A DNA stretch of 64,000 nucleotides, taken from NCBI GenBank assembly GCA_018402445.1, contig JAGYIT010000017.1, forward strand, positions 62,001 to 126,000, read 5' to 3'. Position 1 is the first letter of the stretch. Each line of letters begins with the position of its first letter. The notes beneath the pieces were generated by a model. It was not told where the DNA came from. It saw only the letters and a program-made list of their open reading frames with translations, and searched no databases. This document shows positions 8,963 through 19,495 of the stretch, in pieces. The stretch comes from Akkermansiaceae bacterium (GTDB lineage Bacteria; Verrucomicrobiota; Verrucomicrobiia; Verrucomicrobiales; Akkermansiaceae). The translations under genes and the position numbers were made by a program.

Positions 8963-11900
8963 CAGTTTCCGGAGTTCGAGTAGGTGCGGAAGAATACTTG
9001 GATGTCTTGCACGGTGCGGGCGAACCGGTCGAGGCCGCCTTGCTCGTCATTGAGCAGCGTGTAGGCAGGGATCACAATTTTCCATTGGCTATTCCAGACA
9101 CTGCGCCCGACGAGGCGGGTATTGGTGAATTCCTCGGGCATGGTGCTGTAGAGGAATGACGGATCGCTGATCGCACGGAAGGCTTGGTGCTTGCGGGTGA
9201 TCCATAGTTTCTCGTTGACCGTTCCTTCGGGGGTGAAGAACTGGGTGTCTGAGAAGTCGCTCTGGCCGAGGTTGAAGGGCAGCGGCATGGCTTGATCTTT
9301 CACCGACCACGAGCGCACCAAGGAAGTGTCGCCAAGAGGCGGGGCGAGCATGCTGTCGAGCCCCGCTGGAATCAGATAAACATAGGGCGTAGCGCTCAGC
9401 GCATCCGGGTCAGATGTGGCTGCGGAAGTGGCATTCCCGCTCCCAAACGCGTATGGATCCATGCCGACGTAACCTTTAAATACCACCCCTGTAGAGTAGA
9501 TCTTAGTAGCAAAGTTCGTCGCGGTGTAGGCGTGGTCTCCGGCTGCGAGTGGCTGGCCGAAGAAGTTCAGGCCATGGGCGATGGTGCTGGTAAATGGAAT
9601 CACGATTCCCGGGACGGACGTGCCATCAGGCTTGCGTAGATTGCGTGCATGGAGAGCAACATCCGGATCATTGAGCAGGTTGCTCATGATGTGCTGCTGA
9701 AGGATTTCTTTCCATGCCTTGTCGTCCTCGGTGGTTGAGGCATCGGTGCGGATCCTAAAAAGCTCCTGACGCAGGGAAAACAGCGTGCCGTTTTTATCCG
9801 GATTGTTGATTCCGAGGCGTGGCTTCACCACCGACCAATCACTATTGAGCCGAGCCAAAATGCTGGCGAGGCCACCATCACCCGTGGTGCCAGTAGATGC
9901 GACAGGAATGCCTTCTTGAAATTTTCCAAGCGAGCGGGTGCCGACGATGCCTTCGATCAATTCCTGCCCGGCGCTGGTTCCAAGGAGTCCGGTTTCGTAA
10001 TCATAACTTTGGACGGCGAGATAAGTGTATTGTGCGGCGAGGTCGTAGAGCGCCTGGTATTGAGAGAGTTCCTCGTTCCGGAACGTGCGGTAGGTCATGT
10101 CGCGGGTACGATAGCCTTGTACGACGGCGGCAGCGCGCTGGCGGAAAATTTCGCGCTCGGCGAGGATCCGATCGCCCCGTGCCATTAGGGAAGCAACGCT
10201 TTCGTTAGCCCGTTGCAGCTCGGCCGCGCGGTGTGAGAGCTCGTAGCCGCAAGCGATGACTTCCCGGAGAAGCCGTTCGAATTCGACAACGTGTTGCTTG
10301 TCTTCGTGATCGCGGGCAAGGCCATCTTCCCAGCCGCCGGTCTCATCCATCAGTTCATCCGCCTGACCCTCAAGGCGCGCGACCTCAGCGTCAAGCTGGA
10401 GGGCGGCCTGGCGTTGGGCGTAGGCAGCGGCCACTCCACCGTAGCGGGAGAGGCTGCGCATGACCGAGGTGCCGTCGATCGAGAAGCCGGCGACGGTCGG
10501 GAAGGCTATGGCGGTGACGTCGCCGATTTTCTCTGCATAATCGCCCACTAGACCGAGGAGCTGAGATGCGGTGGCGTACACTTGGGCAGCGTTGCGATAA
10601 TTCTGTGCCTCTTTGGTGAGGGCGGCATCGTTGGCGACGGCATCGTCATAAGTGGAACGGAACTCAGTGAAGAGCTGATATTTCCGCTCAAATTCAGCAG
10701 AAAGGCTATCGAGTTTGTTGGCAGCCTCGCGCGAACCGACTTGTGCCTGATAGACATTGAGCAGGGCATTCTGGATCGCGCCTGGCTCGCGGCGGCTGCC
10801 ACTTCCCGAGTCGGCAAACTGCATGAGTTGGTGCGGGACGATATCCATCTGGCGATTCACATATTGGACGGGGTCAGTAATTTTCTGATAAGTATTATCT
10901 AGCGACCATTCCACGAAGGGATTCATCTCCACCGGTTCGCGGAAATTGACAGTGACGGTTTGTTCGGTGTCGGTGACAACTGAAGGACGATCGATCAGCC
11001 AGTAGTTATAGAGATCCGGCCCTTCATAGCCCTGTGAGTAGAGTTTTCCGGGTCCGATATCACTTGGGTAGGCAGTGCCGAAGAGGGTAATGAGTTCGTA
11101 TTCATAAGCGCGCTCCTGGTCGTCCACTGCGACGTTGTAGTCATCGAGCGAGTTGTTCTGCTGGCGAAGCTGGCCGTTCATCGCACTGGCTTGGTTAAAG
11201 GCGGCCTTGGCATTGAGGTTGGCGCGCAGGGCTCGCTGATAGATTTGCTCGAAGTGGGATGACCCAGCCTTGAGTTCTGAAGGGGAGATGTCAAAAGCGA
11301 TGGCACCCTTCGCGAGGCCGAGCGGATTGATATGCGCGCACTGGGCATCGAGGTTGGATTGAATCTGAATCGCGCTGGAGATGATCTCGGGAATCTCGGG
11401 AACCGTGGTGCGGTCGATGATCTGAATGCCGGTGTGGTTGGGATTGTCATCGATGTCCAGCAGCATCGCGTTGGCACTGACCCAGTGAAGATAGGCTCCC
11501 TGTCCGCCGCGTGCGGCCCACTCGTCGGAGCCCCGCTGACGTCTGATGCCGGTTCTGGTATTTTCCTTGTTATCCCGCATGTGTGCCCAACCGTCGCCGG
11601 GATCGTCGCGGTGGAAGATACGCGCCTTGAGATCAAGGATTCGTGATGCGGTGCGGACAACGCTAGCGGCGGCGGCAGCAAATTTCCGCTCGTCCTGGTA
11701 GTCCACCTGCACGGTTTGACCAAGGACATCCACGCCCTCGCTGCGAGGGATCCAGGTGAAACTGTCAGAGGTGAGTAGTTTATAGTAACCGGTTAGTGCG
11801 GTTAGGTAATGGCCGTAGGCATCGCCGTGGCCCTGAGGAAACATGTGCTGAGCATCATCCGCGTCGATGGTCCCGTTGGCCGTGTCGGCACCGGCCTTTT

Positions 11901-14900
11901 CCTTGATGTTGTAGTTTATAGCATAGATTGACTCGCCGGAATTGATGCCGTTGGTGTAGTTCCAGTAGAGCCGATTGTAGGCCGGCGCGGTGGTGACGCT
12001 GGGACTGAGGAAGTCATCGCGGCCGGCGAGGAGTGAGAGTTCTTCTTCGATGAGCGTTGGAATCTGGCCTTCGAATGAGAATCGCGAGGTTTCCACTAAA
12101 CTGGATTCCGGCGATCCATCGATGGCGATGGTGGGGTTGTCCGCATCGTCCGCAGCTTCGTTGCCAAGAATTACATAGAGGTCTGATAGGTAACCCGCGG
12201 TCAGAAGGAGTGTGTCATTGGTCCCCGCATCGTCGTATCCGGCGTCGATGCTGAGTTTCTTGGCGCGGTTGAGTAATGTCTCATAAATTTCGATGAGCCC
12301 GAAGTCCTCGATGGTGTCGATATTGAGAGCCACATCACCCTCCCAGCGCGCGCCAGCCTGAGTGAGCATGCTCACGTCGGTGCTGACCGGGTTGTTGAAA
12401 AGATCGTCGTTGCGTTGGTTGAAGGGATTGATGCCGTCGAGCGCACGCTTGATCCAGCTCATGACGAGCTTGGGCTCCATCCACTTACTCCATTCCTCAC
12501 CGGCGACGTTTTCGCTGCCGGGCAGAGTGCGGTAGCGCATGGTGAAATAGTTGTCGCTAAATAGTAGCAAGGGGTTACCGAGCGGAGAGTCCGCGCTACC
12601 GCCGACGATCGCTATATTGCTAAGTGTGCCGTTCGGCTTGATCCAGGGCGATGAAGGATAAACGTCGGGATCCACCTTATCGACGGCGGAGGTCAGCTCG
12701 AGCCTGAGATTGGTTTGCAAGGTGGGAGAGGTGCCAGGAGTGGCGGTCGAGTAGAGGGCGACCTCGATCTGATTCTCGGTGTCGGTGAAAACCGAAGATG
12801 GAACGCGGTATTGATAGGTGAGTCCGCTGTCGGATAAGCCGGACAATCCCTCCACTGGGGTCAAGTTTCCGGGGATAGGAACCCCCACGGGCATGCGGGA
12901 CGCTAAAACCGGAACTCGGTTGATATACAGTACGAAGCCGTCGAGCGCACTGAGGTCGGCGCTGAAGATGGCTTCACCTTCATTTCCCGAGCTGTAGTGA
13001 ACGGATTGGGTTGCTCTGGCGACGGTTCCGGGCAGGCCGGAGCCTGCGGTATAGTCTTGGTCATTTACGGTGATCGAGCGAGGGAGCGTGTAGGTATTGG
13101 ATGGATACTCGAAAGCCTCGGGGAGTGAGCTGGATGGGTTCGCTTCCAACTGCCAAGTTGCGGTATTACCAAGCGCTGTGGTCATCTCGGTTTGATAGGT
13201 GATGGGAGCAACACCATCGATGGGGGCCGCGTAGCGCCACTCGTATTCATAGTTTCCTGGACGGGCGGCGAAGTCGCCGCTGTGCCGGAGTGTGGTTTGC
13301 TCGTCGAGTGGATTGGAGGCGACTAGGGTCTTGAGATCGCCGGTGTAGAGTTGCGGAATCACTTTGATGATTTGCATTTCCACAGGATCTCCCTTGGGTG
13401 TGAAAGCCTCGCCATTTCCGAAGAGAAGGGTGACGTAACCCGCTCCCTCGCCATTGGCGGTCAGGGCATAACTATCCACTGCGGTGTCCGAGTTCGTGAC
13501 GATGGCGAGACTCTCGCTGTTGACAGTGTAGCTGAGCGTGGTGTCTGGAATGTAGGTTCCCCGCTTGTTCGGATCTTCTTTAAAGGTTTCCACCAGTGTC
13601 GCGAGTCCGTCGATGGCACGATGCCAATTTGAGGCTTCGCCGTCATCGGGATCCACGAGGTCTTTCATGACCTGCGTATCTTCCGGGCTGAGCGCGTTGA
13701 GGTGGATGTAATCTTCACCCGCGGTTTCATCGACGAACTCACCGATGAGGACGACCGCTCCGATGTCGCCAATGTTGGGATCAAAATAAACTCGCTGCTG
13801 CAAATGGGGAGGGAGCAGTTGGAAATAGGTTTTACCTTTATTTTGGGTAGTGGCGATGGAGACTGGCAGGGTCTTCAAGCCGACTGAGCCGGCGTTGAGC
13901 AGGATCGATTTGGAGCGGGTTGGATCGTGCAGGACGGCGCTCTCGTTGGTGGTGCCGGACTGCGCGATGGATTGCTGATAGAGCACGTTCGCGCTTTTTT
14001 GTCCGCGCACGGCAGGCAGGCCGCGCTTGGGCATGGCGAGGGTTTCGCCCACACTCATGGTGGGCGGACTTATGGGCCAGGCGGGGAAGTAGGCCACGGT
14101 GATGGGCGTCCCTGTCACCGGATCACCCACATACGCGTCATCGATGATGGGGCGAAGGAACGGCAGCGGCGTTCCCTCGGCGGGCTGCGCGCGGTTCGGG
14201 AAGACGAAGCTCGTCTGCATGGGATAGTAGAACTGCATTCCCAGCGATGGAGTGCCTTCCGCATGGGGGCCGCGGTAAACCCAGTCGTAGCCTTTGCGAT
14301 CTTTGAAGGTGAATTTTCCGTAGAGAGAAGGCGCGTCGGCGGCCACAGCTTCTGGAGTCAGATCAAACGGCGAAGCGACTTCGAGGTTTTTGCTGAGCCC
14401 AGTCGTGAGATCGACGGGGAGCGGCAGTAGCGGCATCGGCATCGGCGAATTGAGGATAGTGCCTGCGGTGATGCCGTAGGAGAACTTGTAGAAAGAATCT
14501 TCACGGAGGACTTCATAAACCGAGATCGCGGGGCGCTTGTCGGAGGAGTCGGTGTATTCGATGAGGACTCGTGGCAGAGAGGTGAAACCGGTGCCGGTGA
14601 TGGATCCTTCGCTGTTATCGAGGAGGTTGAGGTCGTCGCGCAGAGCGTAGCCTAGGCCGCCTAGCAGGATGCCGTGCTCCTCATTCGGGTTGTAGCCGAT
14701 CTTGCCGATATCCGGTTGGTTGTAAATTGTCCCGGCGGCGACATCGGTGGCGAGGCTACCGGTGCCTTTGTTCGAGGCCATGACGATCTGCTGCGGAAGC
14801 GGTACCTCGATCGTGAGGTCATCGATACCGAAGGATTCGTCGTTGGCAGCCTGATTCAGGGTGCTGCTGAAGCCGATTTTCAAACTGCTCAGCGGCATAT

Positions 14901-17235
14901 TATCCAAGGCTCCTGCTTGGATTTTTACTCGGAAAGCTTGGTCGTTCCAGCTACCGCCGAAGTAATTTCCGAAGCCTCCCGCGACCGGGGTGATACTCCA
15001 CGAGTAGGCGCGGTTTTCAAAATAGCCGCTCTGCTCGATCACCTGGGTGACCTCAGCTGTCGTGAATGCTTGGTCTATCAATTTTTGACCATTGATGAAT
15101 ACTTGGAAATTTTCGTTAGCATCCCATGAATCGAGACGGTGGAAGGTGAAGTTGATGCTGACTCCGGTGGAGCCGCTGCCGCTAACCGAGAAGGTTTTTT
15201 CCGTTGCTGCTCCCGTAGTCTTGCCGAAGTTACCCAGGAATCGCCCTGATGGTCCCACGGAGGTGAGGTTGTTCGTCCAGCCGGTGACTTCACCCTCGAA
15301 GTCTTCTTGGGCGACTAACAAGGAGCGGCGGTAGTCAATATTGTAGGTGCCGATTTTTGCCGGGGTGTAGAAATCAGTGAAGTCGTTGGACGGCGCGGCG
15401 ACACGTTTGAACCACCAGATTTTCAGGGCGTTTTCGCTTCCGGGCAGGGCGTTGACTGGAATGATGGCGCCCTTTTCTGCCTCGCTGATGCCGGCGATAA
15501 ATGGGTTGATGTAGGCATTTGGTGAGTGAGCGCGACCTGCTGCCACATAGCCGGCGATGCTATACTCCGCAGAGGGACGCTCGATGCGCTCGCCGACATA
15601 AGCTTGGCCTGTAAGTGGTCCTAGTCCGTCGCTTTCGAGGAAGTCAGTGCGGCCCTCCACCTGGGTGAGAAGCGGCACATACCAGACCGAGCCGTTGTTT
15701 CCACTGAATTTGAGCAGTGCGCGGTTGGCTTGGTCGCCCGTTGGGGTGACTAACAGGCGCTGGCTGGTGCTATCGATTAGAGCCTCTACCTGGGTGGGAT
15801 CGTCTTGGAAAATCAGGGTCGGGATGGTGCCGCCCTCGAACTTGAGACCGGTTTCATTGTCGAGCGAGCTGCCACCGCTAGGGATGGTGTAGTGGGCGAA
15901 ATCGGCAAGATCGGTGGGCCAGACCTGGAGGTATTTATGGAGATATTTCGGCCAGTCGATTTCGAGGCCCGGAGCGTCTCCGGACGCGGGTGCGATGGCG
16001 GCATCGCTCTTTTCCAGCCAATAGAAAACCACTCGATCTTCCAGTGCATTTTCCTTTTCCGCATAGTAAGCGAGGCTGCCGTCGGGACGCGTCACGCTGC
16101 CGTAAAATGAGGCGGTTCCAGAAGTATCCGAGTTGACCGGGAGAGCGACCAGCTTGCGATCGTCGGTGGCCGGTCGGATTTCACTGCCAAGGTTTACGGT
16201 AAGAGTGGAGAAGGGGGATGCCTTTGAAATTTCGACCACGTCAGCTCCGAGGAACTCGTGGGTTCCGTCCTCACCGAGTTCACCGAGGTATTCGACGAGA
16301 ATGCGCCCAGTAATATTGTAGCTACGAAGCGAGCCGATACCGTTGGTTTTTTCAAACCACACGCTACGGAGTTCAGAAGCGGGCTGGGCTTCGGGATCGG
16401 CTGGCGCGGAGGATCCTACAGCCACAAACTCTTCTTCCACGGATGCGGGGAAGACATTGCTGAAGACCGGATTGACCGTGACGATACGACCACTGGGGAT
16501 GCTGATAGGTGGGCCGTTGAAGCTTTTCTCCGTCCAGAAGAAATGGCGGACCGGGCGGGAAGTTGAAGAGGAGACGGCAAAAGTTTCCTCCACGAGCACA
16601 TACTCGTTGTTAGCATCTGGAAGCCGCGAGCGCCACCAGATTTGGACTTGGCCCGGTTGGTTGGCGAAGGCTTGTTCGGCATGGGGGCTGTAATAAAAGT
16701 TCTCGTAGATTCCGGTTTCGAGGCTTGGCACCACGATTCCGCCAACGTTGGCGATCAGCGCGCCGGAAGAGTCCTTGAGCGGCTGACCATTGGGGTTGGT
16801 GATCATTTCTCCCGGGCGCACGGGTTCCGCGCGCCAGAAGTTAGTGGTGGCAGTGGTCGTTGTGCCGTCGGGAGCTAGGTAAGCGAGCGGTTGCTCGATG
16901 CGGTCGCCGAGAAAATAGCGAGGGACGCCGGAGGAGAAGGTGTTTCCTAGGCTGGAACGCTTCAGGACGACGCCTGGAGCCGATGGGAAGCGGACCAGTG
17001 GATCTGCCGAGGTTGAGATGGCTCCGCTGGTGGCGCTGGTTTCCAGCACGTTAGAAAACTGAGGAGTGAGCGCGGGATCGCCGCTCGGTGTGCCACCGTT
17101 GCCGCTGGGGATGCCGTCGGCGCGGTAGGTAAGCTTATTTCCCACCTTGCCCTTGATTTCAAATTGGGCAAGAGCCGGGGAGCTCAGCGCGAGTGCTGCG
17201 ATCCCGGCAAGAGCGACGAGGCGTGCTCTTGCCAT
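8962..17235 (-). CDS. Giant secreted protein (~2,757 aa) of unknown function
   Basis: One uninterrupted frame. I prefer the ATG at 17235 (MARARLVALAGIAALALSS, then a cleavable PALAQ site); a TTG at 17268 is possible. Signal-peptide export is clear. A region near residues 640-805 resembles a jelly-roll/LamG-type carbohydrate- or protein-binding fold (DFEGEVTGW, then FHRLDSWDANENFQVFING and GIDDLTIEVP). Residues about 2000-2420 are strongly alpha-helical with coiled-coil character (RALRANLNAKAAFNQASAM; ALQLDAEVARLEGQADELMD; YRTRDMTYRTFRNEELSQ). No catalytic motif was found. It sits 82 bases after the S74 protein gene in a same-strand run of five genes. A structural or surface role is inference. 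Long helical regions next to beta-rich ones recall Tc-toxin A subunits, but no diagnostic motif supports that. Confidence 0.75.
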   Translation of the reverse strand: MARARLVALAGIAALALSSPALAQFEIKGKVGNKLTYRADGIPSGNGGTPSGDPALTPQFSNVLETSATSGAISTSADPLVRFPSAPGVVLKRSSLGNTFSSGVPRYFLGDRIEQPLAYLAPDGTTTTATTNFWRAEPVRPGEMITNPNGQPLKDSSGALIANVGGIVVPSLETGIYENFYYSPHAEQAFANQPGQVQIWWRSRLPDANNEYVLVEETFAVSSSTSRPVRHFFWTEKSFNGPPISIPSGRIVTVNPVFSNVFPASVEEEFVAVGSSAPADPEAQPASELRSVWFEKTNGIGSLRSYNITGRILVEYLGELGEDGTHEFLGADVVEISKASPFSTLTVNLGSEIRPATDDRKLVALPVNSDTSGTASFYGSVTRPDGSLAYYAEKENALEDRVVFYWLEKSDAAIAPASGDAPGLEIDWPKYLHKYLQVWPTDLADFAHYTIPSGGSSLDNETGLKFEGGTIPTLIFQDDPTQVEALIDSTSQRLLVTPTGDQANRALLKFSGNNGSVWYVPLLTQVEGRTDFLESDGLGPLTGQAYVGERIERPSAEYSIAGYVAAGRAHSPNAYINPFIAGISEAEKGAIIPVNALPGSENALKIWWFKRVAAPSNDFTDFYTPAKIGTYNIDYRRSLLVAQEDFEGEVTGWTNNLTSVGPSGRFLGNFGKTTGAATEKTFSVSGSGSTGVSINFTFHRLDSWDANENFQVFINGQKLIDQAFTTAEVTQVIEQSGYFENRAYSWSITPVAGGFGNYFGGSWNDQAFRVKIQAGALDNMPLSSLKIGFSSTLNQAANDESFGIDDLTIEVPLPQQIVMASNKGTGSLATDVAAGTIYNQPDIGKIGYNPNEEHGILLGGLGYALRDDLNLLDNSEGSITGTGFTSLPRVLIEYTDSSDKRPAISVYEVLREDSFYKFSYGITAGTILNSPMPMPLLPLPVDLTTGLSKNLEVASPFDLTPEAVAADAPSLYGKFTFKDRKGYDWVYRGPHAEGTPSLGMQFYYPMQTSFVFPNRAQPAEGTPLPFLRPIIDDAYVGDPVTGTPITVAYFPAWPISPPTMSVGETLAMPKRGLPAVRGQKSANVLYQQSIAQSGTTNESAVLHDPTRSKSILLNAGSVGLKTLPVSIATTQNKGKTYFQLLPPHLQQRVYFDPNIGDIGAVVLIGEFVDETAGEDYIHLNALSPEDTQVMKDLVDPDDGEASNWHRAIDGLATLVETFKEDPNKRGTYIPDTTLSYTVNSESLAIVTNSDTAVDSYALTANGEGAGYVTLLFGNGEAFTPKGDPVEMQIIKVIPQLYTGDLKTLVASNPLDEQTTLRHSGDFAARPGNYEYEWRYAAPIDGVAPITYQTEMTTALGNTATWQLEANPSSSLPEAFEYPSNTYTLPRSITVNDQDYTAGSGLPGTVARATQSVHYSSGNEGEAIFSADLSALDGFVLYINRVPVLASRMPVGVPIPGNLTPVEGLSGLSDSGLTYQYRVPSSVFTDTENQIEVALYSTATPGTSPTLQTNLRLELTSAVDKVDPDVYPSSPWIKPNGTLSNIAIVGGSADSPLGNPLLLFSDNYFTMRYRTLPGSENVAGEEWSKWMEPKLVMSWIKRALDGINPFNQRNDDLFNNPVSTDVSMLTQAGARWEGDVALNIDTIEDFGLIEIYETLLNRAKKLSIDAGYDDAGTNDTLLLTAGYLSDLYVILGNEAADDADNPTIAIDGSPESSLVETSRFSFEGQIPTLIEEELSLLAGRDDFLSPSVTTAPAYNRLYWNYTNGINSGESIYAINYNIKEKAGADTANGTIDADDAQHMFPQGHGDAYGHYLTALTGYYKLLTSDSFTWIPRSEGVDVLGQTVQVDYQDERKFAAAAASVVRTASRILDLKARIFHRDDPGDGWAHMRDNKENTRTGIRRQRGSDEWAARGGQGAYLHWVSANAMLLDIDDNPNHTGIQIIDRTTVPEIPEIISSAIQIQSNLDAQCAHINPLGLAKGAIAFDISPSELKAGSSHFEQIYQRALRANLNAKAAFNQASAMNGQLRQQNNSLDDYNVAVDDQERAYEYELITLFGTAYPSDIGPGKLYSQGYEGPDLYNYWLIDRPSVVTDTEQTVTVNFREPVEMNPFVEWSLDNTYQKITDPVQYVNRQMDIVPHQLMQFADSGSGSRREPGAIQNALLNVYQAQVGSREAANKLDSLSAEFERKYQLFTEFRSTYDDAVANDAALTKEAQNYRNAAQVYATASQLLGLVGDYAEKIGDVTAIAFPTVAGFSIDGTSVMRSLSRYGGVAAAYAQRQAALQLDAEVARLEGQADELMDETGGWEDGLARDHEDKQHVVEFERLLREVIACGYELSHRAAELQRANESVASLMARGDRILAEREIFRQRAAAVVQGYRTRDMTYRTFRNEELSQYQALYDLAAQYTYLAVQSYDYETGLLGTSAGQELIEGIVGTRSLGKFQEGIPVASTGTTGDGGLASILARLNSDWSVVKPRLGINNPDKNGTLFSLRQELFRIRTDASTTEDDKAWKEILQQHIMSNLLNDPDVALHARNLRKPDGTSVPGIVIPFTSTIAHGLNFFGQPLAAGDHAYTATNFATKIYSTGVVFKGYVGMDPYAFGSGNATSAATSDPDALSATPYVYLIPAGLDSMLAPPLGDTSLVRSWSVKDQAMPLPFNLGQSDFSDTQFFTPEGTVNEKLWITRKHQAFRAISDPSFLYSTMPEEFTNTRLVGRSVWNSQWKIVIPAYTLLNDEQGGLDRFARTVQDIQVFFRTYSNSGN

Positions 17236-17317
17236 GGGGAATCGAAAACAGGTAAGATTACGTTTCAAAGCAGTTTACTGGGTTGGAAAGAGAGGAGCGG
17301 GCGAGAGGACTGCAAGG

Positions 17318-19471
17318 TTAGCGATTGCCGCTGATGAGCTTCTCGACAGCTTCAAGACGGCGGCTCAAGCTCTCGATTGTATCCTCTTTCTCTGCGGCCT
17401 CACCCTCCAGTTTAGAAATCTTGCGGTTCAGTTCCTGGGTGGCGGAAACATTGAGCATCGCGAGTGCGTCGTAGTCGACACTTCGGAGATCATCAACTTC
17501 CCTGCCATAGACAAACAACTCCCGGAGTTCAGGTTCGAGATCAAGCAATACGGCACCATCTCGCGTGGCGAGGATCTCCAGAGTGCGGTTGATCTCGTCG
17601 GATGCAATGACACGTAGCCGTTCCCCAATTTGAAATGTGCCGGGGATGGCGACCCATCCTTGCTCGACATTGGCAATTCGATAGATATCGGGGATTACAC
17701 CTCGTTGAATGGTTACCGCTTGAGGGAGAACTGTTTCGATTTGTTGGGCGACAACCTTCTTTTCTTTTCCGGATCCAAAGTAGAGGGCATCGCGATACGC
17801 ATAGTCAGTTACCTCGATTTGCATGAGGGAATTGAGATCAGCCTCTGAATTGGATCGACTAAAGTCTGTCTTGATTCTTTGGTCGGAGGTGATGTCGACC
17901 CGTTGGGTGAAGATACGTCCGGTTGTGTAAATCGAGAGGGGAACATTGTTCTGTTGGCTGTTCCCGCTATGACCGCCGTCCGTGTCCAAATGACCGTATG
18001 TGTAGTAGGACGCAGTCACACTGCCGACGTTCAGGAGGCCCTGCTTCTCTGTGGTTCCAATTCGAATTCGACCGTCGCCATCAATACTCATCCGTTCCGT
18101 TACGATGTCTGCGGTGGTGACCTCTCCGAAGATAAATCCACCGGAACCCTGCCCCTTTTGGTTAAGCAAGTAGGTGGCACCTGTGCCGCTTACTTTATTC
18201 CACTCGAGATGCGCTCCTTGAGTGTGGGTTGTCCGCTTGCTGCTAGCATGTAGAGCGTAGCAGAGAACGTTGCCCGCCACGGTAAGCTTGTCAGACGGGG
18301 TGGTCGTTCCCATGCCCACATTGTTAGCGGCATCGACCGTGATGCCGGCCGCTCCGCTCCCGGTTTGGAGGTGGAGTTTGCCGGTCATTGCGCGCAAAAT
18401 TCCGTCATTGGTGGCTGCGGAGGAAGACCATGAGCCGGTTCCACCAGCAACGGCGAGGTCCAGCTTGCCAGTGCCCCCGTCTTGGAGGATCGACAACGCG
18501 GTGGCTGAGGCGCTGTCTATGGTGGCGCTACCGCCGACGACGTGGAGCTTGGAGGAAGGGGCGGTGGTTCCGATACCCAGATTGCCATTGCCTTTGATGC
18601 GCATCGTTTCGGTGAAAGCGGTGGAAGAGCCGTAGCCGAAGGCGACATCCGCGCTGCTAGAACTGGTATAAAGCTGGAGCAAGTCGCTTTGAGTACCCAA
18701 GCCGTAGTGGGCACCGCTATTCCCATAGAGGGCGATCTTGTTGCCGGTGGTGGAAGCGAAATTGAGTGGAAAGCCCGGGCTGGGCTCGCCGATGCCGACA
18801 TTTCCGCTGGTGCGGTTGATGTTCGTTCCGTTAGGTGTCCAGATGCCGATCGCGGAGGTGTCGAGCTTATCGAGGGTGACGCTGCCGGTAGCGAGCTTGG
18901 CGGTGGTGATGTTAGAGTCGGCGATCTTGGCGGTGGTGACTTGGTTGCCGCCGATTTTCACCGTGGTGATGGCGGAGTCCGCGACCATTGCGGTGGCGAG
19001 TTTTCCATCGGCGAGGCCTTCGGCGATCTGTGCTCGGGTTGCGAAGGCGGCGGAGGCCAGTTGCTGGCGGGGCGAAATTTCCGCGTCCACGGCGGCAGTG
19101 CCGTCATCCACGGTGATGCCGAGATAGAGCGGGCTCAGGGTGATGGATGCGAGGCTACGGATGGGCGAGGCTGGGGCGACACGGCCAGGCAGTCCGCTCA
19201 CGCCTTCGCCATTTCCGAGCAGGACGCTGAAGTCACCGTTAGCAATGGTGACGACCTGGGACTCCGCGTAAACGGGAGTGCCACCGGTGCTGGTGGTGTA
19301 AAACTTGAAGGTGACCGTCCGATTGACGGGTTCCGTCGCGCCGATGGGGGTGCCGGCGGCATTGGTAACGCTGGCTTGGTAGCTGAGCAATTCTGGCACT
19401 TGCGAAGTCTGTGCCAGGGTAGTGGCCGCCGTGCTGGCGAATAGGAGTAGGGCGATGGATGATGCTTTCAT
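17318..19471 (-). CDS. Tail-fibre-like secreted protein with S74 intramolecular chaperone
   Basis: 717 residues with a signal peptide (MKASSIALLLFASTAATTLA). An N-terminal beta-domain (VPELLSYQASVTNAAGTP) is followed by fibre-like repeats: ITTAKIADS/VTTAKIADSNITTAKL at about residues 170-200, then several '(N)VGIG-TT(A)PS-KL-V-G' repeats. The C-terminus is a peptidase S74/endosialidase-type chaperone: catalytic Ser529 and Lys534 in SDQRIK, then VVAQQIETVLPQAV, VDYDALAMLNVSATQEL, and a coiled coil (ISKLEGEAAEKEDTIESLSR). Family knowledge: such domains trimerise, fold the fibre and cut themselves off. The gene ends 82 bases before the giant gene. No phage structural genes are nearby, so I read this as a host surface-fibre component. 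Confidence 0.88.
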   Translation of the reverse strand: MKASSIALLLFASTAATTLAQTSQVPELLSYQASVTNAAGTPIGATEPVNRTVTFKFYTTSTGGTPVYAESQVVTIANGDFSVLLGNGEGVSGLPGRVAPASPIRSLASITLSPLYLGITVDDGTAAVDAEISPRQQLASAAFATRAQIAEGLADGKLATAMVADSAITTVKIGGNQVTTAKIADSNITTAKLATGSVTLDKLDTSAIGIWTPNGTNINRTSGNVGIGEPSPGFPLNFASTTGNKIALYGNSGAHYGLGTQSDLLQLYTSSSSADVAFGYGSSTAFTETMRIKGNGNLGIGTTAPSSKLHVVGGSATIDSASATALSILQDGGTGKLDLAVAGGTGSWSSSAATNDGILRAMTGKLHLQTGSGAAGITVDAANNVGMGTTTPSDKLTVAGNVLCYALHASSKRTTHTQGAHLEWNKVSGTGATYLLNQKGQGSGGFIFGEVTTADIVTERMSIDGDGRIRIGTTEKQGLLNVGSVTASYYTYGHLDTDGGHSGNSQQNNVPLSIYTTGRIFTQRVDITSDQRIKTDFSRSNSEADLNSLMQIEVTDYAYRDALYFGSGKEKKVVAQQIETVLPQAVTIQRGVIPDIYRIANVEQGWVAIPGTFQIGERLRVIASDEINRTLEILATRDGAVLLDLEPELRELFVYGREVDDLRSVDYDALAMLNVSATQELNRKISKLEGEAAEKEDTIESLSRRLEAVEKLISGNR

Positions 19472-19495
19472 AATATTTGGAAATGGGTGGTGGGT

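Noticed and set aside
8962-17235. Tc-toxin A subunit
   Set aside because: Helical texture near the C-terminus is suggestive, but no Tc-specific motif or B/C partner gene is present.
17318-19471. Prophage tail fibre
   Set aside because: The gene has a signal peptide and lies in an operon of exported proteins; no portal, capsid, terminase or tail genes are in the window.
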